Source: Pardosa pseudoannulata
Taxonomy: Eukaryota > Arthropoda > Arachnida > Araneae > Lycosidae
Direction of reading: 5' to 3'
Assembly: GCA_032207245.1 (NCBI GenBank)
Contig: CM063506.1
Span: 38,823,842-38,887,841 of the forward strand
DNA length: 64,000 bases
The translations under genes were made by a program, and so were the position numbers. The notes under the pieces are model-generated. The model was given only the letters and a program-made list of their open reading frames with translations, did no database searches and was not told where the DNA came from. This document shows positions 1-64,000 of the stretch, in pieces; the first letter of the stretch is position 1, and each line of letters begins with the position of its first letter.

Positions 1-1756
1 TTGTGAGCCGGATTTGTATTCTGTGCAATGTAAGGCTATATGGATTAAATTAAAAATATAATATATTAATACTTAATCATTTACGAAAACTTTTTTAATT
101 GTAAAATCATCTATTACATCATTAAAATCAAATCTTTGATTTATCAGATTCTATCAGATTAAGATAAATTTATTACAAAGTAAATTTAAAGTGTAACTTT
201 AGTACAAACTAAATAAATAAATATAACAAAAAATATAAACATAACATAACAACAAAAAAAACTTACAAAATATTTAAAAGATAACGCAAGGAAAATAAAA
301 CTGAATTAGGTAAAAATCATTCCTTTCCTTAATATGGGTTACCTTTCTATGATTTCTAGATGGTTTACAACAAATGAAAATAAAGCCTTTAAAGTTGTAA
401 CATTTAATTTTTTAAAATTACTTAGTTGTATTCAAAATAATGTAAACCAGGGGTTACCAAAGTGCAGTCCACGAGCAGTAAAAAGTCTAAGTAAAATTTC
501 AAATAGTCTGCCTTAGATCAGACCTTGCAGAAATATGTTTCTACCACAAATTCGAATTGAAAATATATGGAAACTATAAAGAAAAAATAATCAAAATGTA
601 GATATGTTTTTATTTATTTTTTTATTAGTATATTTTCTCTATACTATTTTTAATCAATCTGATAATTGTATTTTATATGAAATCCCTTCTCAGAAACCAA
701 ATCCGCTGCTACTGTTCTTTACGATAGTGCTGACATCTAGCGTGTTTGTAAGTAATTAAAATTGTTGGATAGCCTCTCATTTATAATTCATTTACACTTT
801 TCAAAAACTATTTTCTTATGTTCGGAAAATTTAAATAATAATATTATTAAAGATAATCACTACTTAAGATAACAAAATAATAAAAATGAATTTCTACTTC
901 TCTCAAGTGAATTATATAATTATTTTTTTTACTGTATTAATGTAACATATGTTTTAAAACTCAACCATTTAAAAAACATAAAAATCCTAATTATATTACA
1001 AGAAAACCAATCTATAGTTTTGAAAATTGTATTTTACGTACAAAGATATGGTAGTAAAATATTAAGGTAAAGATAATAAGTAGTTTCCTTTAAAAACTTT
1101 TTACCAGAGAGCGAATATAAATTTTAAGTAATGCATAATACACAACATAAATTTGTTAAAATACAGTGGATTTGATTCCTCAATGAATAGAAAATTGTAA
1201 TTGATAAGATTATTAAGAGATTTCATACCGATTTTATGAAATTATATGAATGGTGCTGCCATCTATTGACAAGATAGACACACTATACAAAATTGTACCT
1301 ATTGGAGGACGAGTATAAAGGCGGGACAACTAAAATAATTTATATATATGTAATAAGTCATTTTGCCTCATTACTAAGTGAGGTTCCGGGCGGTTATCAC
1401 CACCCTGCAGTCGTGGTACCTCACCATGAGAACGCAATCAAGACACTCGAAAATTCTATATAACTTCATTTATTCATCGACTTAACAAAGCATCATGCGA
1501 AACTTTATACGAAACTAAACCTATAAGAAAACTCCATCGAAATTTTTTTAAATAGCCATTTGTGTTGACCAATCAGCTATTAGTTGAAGTCACGTAGGTG
1601 ATGTAAACCACAAGTTAAAACTGTATTTTTAGATATGGAACCGGAAGGAATTCAACTAGCGAACACTTGAGAATATTCGCTAGGGTTTCTTGAGAAGAAT
1701 TAACGGAAAAATAGAATCTTAAACCGAAAGTCATAAAAATAACACAAAATCGTTTT

Positions 1757-1793
<37 letters not shown>

Positions 1794-1794
1794 C
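1..1794. other. AT-rich flank, no gene seen
   Basis: No exon, element end or long array is recognised here. This is downstream of the RASEF stop. A minus-strand CTCF-like motif (..AGATGGCAGCAC) lies at 1253-1270, with a weaker variant near 727-745. A (CA)n(TA)n run occupies about 1759-1793. Confidence 0.5.
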
Positions 1795-2136
1795 TGCCGC
1801 ATAAAAAAGCTTGGCCAACTAGCTCAGTGGCCGAATGGTCAAAGCACGTCATCCGGACCCTGAGATTGTGGGTGAAAAAAATGCTTGACATGGCAGTTTA
1901 CCCAAAGTACGGGTTTTTAATTTTAAAATGTTATTTATTGTTTCCTTATGTTCTTGAATATTCTAGATCTTTCTTTAATATGTAAATTAGTTATTTCTCG
2001 AATATTCTGTTCGGGTATAAAAGCTGATACCCACTAGTTGTAGGCAACTTCTCGGTCTTGTAAAGTTGCGAGTTGCTACTTAGCTTCAATAAATTCTTCT
2101 GTTACGTTAAACGGTGTGTTCATTCGAATCTTCGTG

Positions 2137-2139
<3 letters not shown>
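1795..2139 (+). mobile_element. solo LTR, 345 bp, tRNA-like head (copy A)
   Basis: Starts TGCCGCATAA and ends ..CGTGACA (TG...CA). An inverted copy at 61192-61531 has the same ends and a perfect 4-bp target duplication. Inside, in order, are a tRNA-like stretch with an A-box-like segment (TAGCTCAGTGGCCGAATGG), a TATA box (GGTATAAAAGC near 2015) and AATAAA (near 2088). The flanks here are ATAC and ATAT within (TA)n, so the duplication is only approximate. No coding sequence. Confidence 0.75.

Positions 2140-2190
<51 letters not shown>
2140..2190. repeat. (TA)n microsatellite
   Basis: Uninterrupted TA dinucleotides directly abutting the LTR end. Confidence 0.95.
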
Positions 2191-2194
<4 letters not shown>

Positions 2195-2317
2195 CCATTT
2201 GGCCGTTAGGTGCGATGATGCGTATTGTTAACAAAAAAAAAAAAACTTTAACTGTTCTTTCCAAACATTACGATTCATCTGTTAGTCAAATATATTTACA
2301 TTTTAATAATATTACAC

Positions 2318-2473
<156 letters not shown>

Positions 2474-2666
2474 ATTTTGTGTCATACAATTCTACATGTT
2501 TTCATGCAATTGTTCGATGATGTGCACATTGATTGTGTGTCAAGTATGTAAAACACTTGTCTAGTTCTGTCTAGTTTCCGATGCCATCGACCAGGTGGAG
2601 CACAATCACACCCGCCACCCCGAAACGTTCCATGTGTGAAGGCAACGAGGGGTGGCGGAACACCAT

Positions 2667-2870
<204 letters not shown>

Positions 2871-2879
2871 TGAGAAGAT

Positions 2880-4405
2880 CCCCCTTTGTCCACAACTAAA
2901 GGATGAAATCAGCTGATCGGGAGCCTCCTGTTTCGACCCGTCGACAATAGAGTGGCGACGCCGTATCTGGGATGTTGACAGTTCGGTTGAATAGGCGGCA
3001 CGCCCCTGATAAGTTGCGATAATGATCCCATACGATTGCATCGAGATTCCAGAATCGGGACAGCCAACGAATGAGAATTCAGCTAATAAAACTAGCTGTA
3101 ACCTTAGCTAGAGTTCTCAGGCAACTGGAATCGTAACTGACCAAAACTCGGTTGAGGGACCGTAACTGACCCCCAGGTATAAAAAGTCTAGAATTTTTCG
3201 ACTCGGGGCTTTTCGAGATTTTTTTACGGAGGTGCTTTGACCTCTTGGCTTCCGCGACTTTTGACCAGAGCCAGATTTTTAGTGATTTCGTTCGGGAGAC
3301 TCATAAAGTCCGCTCACATAAGGAACTGCAGAGTCTCAAACACCGAACGGGGGATAGATCGGGTTTGAATTGCACCCTGGAAAGGCCTCTCCATTTGTGA
3401 GATTTTATAATTTTTTTTTTTTCTGACTGTGATCGTCGTGGTAATTTAGTGGCAGCTAAAATCCTCTATATTTCGACTTGTTTTGGAGAATTAGAATCCC
3501 TTTGTATTGTAACGGCGTGATTTAGCGGTGTGTCGACATCAAAGAACTTTAAGAGGTGGACTTCGCCTGTGTGGATACAAAAGGATTGTTTTCCCCGGTA
3601 CCACGATGTCTACACTGTTGTGCCCTATAGTAGATGAACAATATACCAGACAACCTGGCCCTTCACTGACAGCCAAAAATATGATCGCTGGAACGGCAAA
3701 GGATTAGCCGCGACTCAGATGTAGCCTCTAAGAATTCCAGTGACCCCTCGGTTGCGGCCGATGATGGTTTAACCCAGACCAATCCAGTTGTTCGAAGGTG
3801 AGGTCATCGCTAAGTGATCCAATAATGAAATTGTGGGTGAGGCCCCTCCTCTAGAAAAAGACGAAGATTTTTTTTTTAGAGAAGTTAGTTAGCTAGCAGC
3901 CAGCTAATTCAGAGGGTGCCTTGACCAGTCTCTCTACCGAAGAGTTTTTTGCTATAATCTCACCTTGGGATCTTTTCTTTAAGGAGTAGCCCGCATCGGC
4001 TAACTCGGAGGTCGCCTCGACCAGTCTCTCCATCGGAGAGTTTTATTTAGCGAAATCCCGTCTTGGGATATATCTCTTGCTGAGATTGAAGCGATACCCT
4101 GTGCATTGGGTTTCCTTTTCTAATATAATCCTCTTCAGGATTGTTTGCAATTACTTCAGAGAACTTTCGTGAGAGCTGCGAATTCTTTCTTTCGTCTAAT
4201 CACCAATATTTCGGCAGAGACTGAATTTAGTTTAGGCATCCGTCTCTACTCAGGCCTACGTGTACTAATCACTTACCTGTGATCGGAAATTATTTTTTGT
4301 GTAGTTGTGAAATGATGTATATAGCAGAAGTGTAAATAAATTCATTAATCAAGATACACCTGATTCTTCCTTGTGTCACCTAAAACAGGGACCGGATACG
4401 TTACA
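2880..4405 (+). mobile_element. LTR-like segment with TATA box, polyA signal and CGTTACA end; 5' end unresolved
   Basis: Ends ..GGATACGTTACA, the same terminal heptamer as the other solo LTRs in the window. It has TATAAAAA at 3178-3185 and AATAAA at 4335-4340. The last 80 bp recur inverted at 20728-20818. I could not find a TG start with matching target duplication, so the left limit is set where the GC-richer sequence begins after the (TA)n run. A CGACAATAGAGTGGCGACG stretch near 2942 could instead be an older LTR/leader junction. Confidence 0.5.
3897..4085. repeat. two diverged tandem copies of about 97 bp inside the LTR-like segment
   Basis: Both copies carry CAGCTAA/CGGCTAA, a GACCAGTCTCTC core, GGAGAG/GAAGAGTTTT and CTTGGGAT in the same order. 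The copies start near 3899 and 3996. Confidence 0.75.
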
Positions 4406-4440
4406 GTATATACTGTATATGCCCCGTATATACTCAAAAA

Positions 4441-4466
4441 ATAAATAAATAAATAAATAAATAAAA
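4441..4466. repeat. (AAAT)n microsatellite
   Basis: Six or seven AAAT units just after the LTR-like segment. Confidence 0.9.
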
Positions 4467-5043
4467 GTGATTTCCAATTTTATTGTGACCGTGATCCTTC
4501 TTCACTCAAGAACATTGAAGTCGTCACAATATGTATATATGTGTATATATATTAATAATAATTTTTAATTATTTATTTTTGTAGGCGTTAATTTCCTCTG
4601 TTATATTTAATGTTGGGGTTATGTACCTTGTTATTATAAATTTCATTGTCTGATTTGTGTTGGGAAAATTAATAAAAATAATTAATTCTACAGAAAACAA
4701 TATTAATACAAATGTTTATCTAAGAATAATACTTCTTTCTTCACCATTTTTACCCCCTTCAAGAGTGTTTTCTGGATGCGCCACCTAAGTCCTATAGGAA
4801 AGATATGTTCACATACGCATGTTGCACTATAACAGGGTTAACGGTATATCAGAATAGCGCTAAATTGAGGTTTGGCTTTACTATTTAATCAGCACTCTAC
4901 AGTAAGAGATTGGCGCCATTCAACAAACACAAAACCATAAAATGACAAGTGAAAGTGTAGATTTTTTATCACCGCAAGGTGTGAGATACTTAAAATATAA
5001 ATTGCGTCTGAAATCGACAACAAAGTAATATTTTAAATACTAA

Positions 5044-5049
5044 TTTATT
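5044..5049 (-). promoter_or_regulatory. candidate polyadenylation signal of the RASEF gene
   Basis: AATAAA on the minus strand, about 98 nt past the TGA at 5147. It is the first such hexamer after the stop. The surroundings are AT-rich, so chance occurrence is possible. Confidence 0.45.
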
Positions 5050-5146
5050 GTATATAATAACTAAATTAGTTATGCATTGAAAATACGATGTATAAAAGGT
5101 GTTCTGTACAAATTTTAAGAACTTCAAAGACATTAGTATATTTATG

Positions 5147-62557
<57,411 letters not shown>

Positions 62558-62597
62558 CTGAATTAAAAAAGAGATAAATGATTACTATCCGATAAAA

Positions 62598-62619
62598 ATA
62601 AATAAATAAATAAATAAGC
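62598..62619. repeat. (AAAT)n microsatellite
   Basis: Five AAAT units in the intron upstream of the most 5' RASEF exon. Confidence 0.9.
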
Positions 62620-62805
62620 TACATTCTCTATGTTCATTTAAATTTTACAGAACGACTGGATTCACTAAATTTTACATTCACATGCCATTTAAAACATTTT
62701 TAGTAGTTAATTCCAAATATAATGTAAATTATGTTCGACAATTATAAATAATGACTATATTCACTGAATTTTTCCTTCCCATGTCTAAATGAAAAAAAAA
62801 GTTTT

Positions 62806-62880
62806 AGTAGTACACCCCAAATATAATAAGGTCGCTCCACACTGTGTGGAGGGGCCTTATTATATTTGGGGTGTACTACT
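62806..62880. repeat. 75-bp near-perfect palindrome
   Basis: Arms 62806-62842 and 62844-62880 are reverse complements with two mismatches and a 1-nt centre. AGTAGTACACCCCAAATATA starts the left arm. Confidence 0.96.
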
Positions 62881-64000
62881 GCCATTAGCCACTGCAAGCC
62901 ATTACCACCGTCTGGAGGGGTATGGCTTATCATGGTCGATGGTGACAAACGATAAAATGGTCTTGGCAGAGGATGGCTTTTGAAGCTGTTTTTCTCCAAA
63001 GATCAAGGCCCCTCCACACTATGGTCCACTTCAAGCCATTACCACCGTCTGGTGGGGGTATGGCTTACCGTGGTCGATTGTGGCAGATGATAAAATAGCC
63101 TTGGCCGACGATGGCTTCGGAGGCGGTTTTTCTCCAAAGATCAAAGGCAGCCAGATACTCAACTAAAGTGCGCAGTAGATCCTATGGACTAAACCATGCT
63201 CTCGGCCAATTTAGTGATTCAGCGTGTGGATGGAACTCATGAACAGTCGTTCAAGGCCACCATCAGGAAGTGGTGAACAATTGGTCATAGTGTGGAAGCT
63301 ACATCAAAGACAATCAGCATGCGCTACCAAAATGTGCAGTAAGTTCTATGGATGCATACACGCGCTCTGCTCATTTAGTGGCCCAGAGTGGAGATGCAAC
63401 CCGTAAACCATTGCTCAACGTCGCAATCAGGACCAGTACTGTAGTGGTGAACAATTGGCCATACTGTGGAGGCTACATTATGTATTATGTTCGACAGAAA
63501 CCGAAGTCGAGACAGCTTACATTCGGTTGATTTGACATTCTCCTATTCTATTCTTCCAAAATGTTGTATATTTTGTGGTTAGAATAGTAACTAGATTCTA
63601 CTCCTCATTAAACCAAAATTTTTTATTTATTATAGGATCGTTCAAATCCATTCAATCTTTAATCGTAACCACAAAATTTTGTATTGAATTGTATACATTC
63701 TAAAGATCCCTGCACACTATCCAATGCAAGCCATTACCATCGTCTGGAGGAGGTATGGCTTATCCCGGTCGACGATGGGAGACGATAAAATGGCCTTGGC
63801 GGAGGATGACTTCAGAAGCGATTTTTCTCCAAAGATCAAAGGCAACCAGATGCTCAACTAAAATGCGCAGTAGACCCTATGAGTGAATCCAAGAGCTCAG
63901 CTTATTTAGTGGCCCACTGTGTGGATGCAACCCGTAAACGATAGTCCAAAGTCACCATCAGGAAGTAGTGAATAATTGCCCATAGTGTGGAGGCTACATT
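62881..64000. repeat. GC-richer repeat family, three or more units, continues past the edge
   Basis: GCAAGCCATTACCACCGTCT .. TATGGCTTA .. GATAAAATGG .. TTTTTCTCCAAAGATCAA recurs near 62894, 63032 and 63722. A second block (ACCCGTAAAC .. GAACAATTGG .. GTGGAGGCTACATT) recurs near 63225, 63398 and 63928. Open frames here are not recognised proteins. Confidence 0.85.

Overview
The window is AT-rich eukaryotic DNA with one recognisable host gene, on the minus strand. Its exons are spread over more than 57 kb and its introns are full of transposable elements, satellites and (TA)n/(CA)n runs. Arthropod, most likely arachnid/spider, is my best guess from the tRNA-derived SINEs, Tc1/mariner/hAT/TTAA-class transposons and solo LTRs. 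That guess is inference and nothing here proves a species.

Host gene: fifteen exons between 62557 and 5147 join, with matching intron phases except at one junction, into the C-terminal part (about 475 residues) of a large Rab GTPase of the RASEF/CRACR2A (Rab45/Rab46) type. From 5' to 3' it encodes a charged coiled-coil (exons at 62.5, 58.1, 54.8, 51.4, 48.2 and 40.6 kb), an acidic linker (40.2, 36.7 and 35.6 kb), a complete Rab GTPase domain with all five G boxes (28.0, 23.7, 20.2, 13.6 and 8.9 kb), and a Lys-rich tail ending in Cys-Cys (5.2 kb). The N-terminal part, expected to hold EF-hands in this family, lies beyond 64000. One intron uses a GC donor. The junction between the 35.6 and 28.0 kb exons is out of phase, so a small exon is probably missing from my model.

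Mobile elements, left to right: a 345-bp solo LTR with a tRNA-like head (1.8 kb; inverted copy at 61.2 kb); an LTR-like segment ending at 4405; an internally deleted Tc1 element (7.0-7.6 kb); an LTR fragment with a 20-bp hairpin (8.4 kb); TTAA-flanked elements at 9.05, 13.9, 22.3, 29.4 and 41.5 kb; a degraded hAT element (11.6 kb); a full-length but dead Tc1 element (18.75-19.9 kb); 1-kb solo LTRs at 21.0, 46.4 and 49.05 kb and a relative at 55.1 kb; a solo LTR nested inside the 29.4-kb TTAA element; a hAT-type element with a perfect 8-bp target duplication (32.5-33.4 kb); and tandem mariner remnants (37.8-38.7 kb). No gag or pol coding was found, so the LTRs are solo.

Tandem repeats: arrays of about 72 bp (25.8-27.5 kb), 68 bp (28.4-29.15 kb), 44 bp (39.1-39.8 kb), 105-110 bp with a 677-bp higher-order unit and a SINE inserted in it (42.8-45.4 kb), about 240 bp (50.4-51.1 and 59.6-60.6 kb), and a longer unit running off the right edge (62.8-64.0 kb). 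No CRISPR array, rRNA gene, functional tRNA gene or second host gene was found. I see no evidence of a new multigene system. The most notable signals are the LTR end hairpin shared by diverged LTRs, the LTR/tRNA-like composite, the CTCF-like motifs recurring in repeats, and the 140-bp A/C-only tract.
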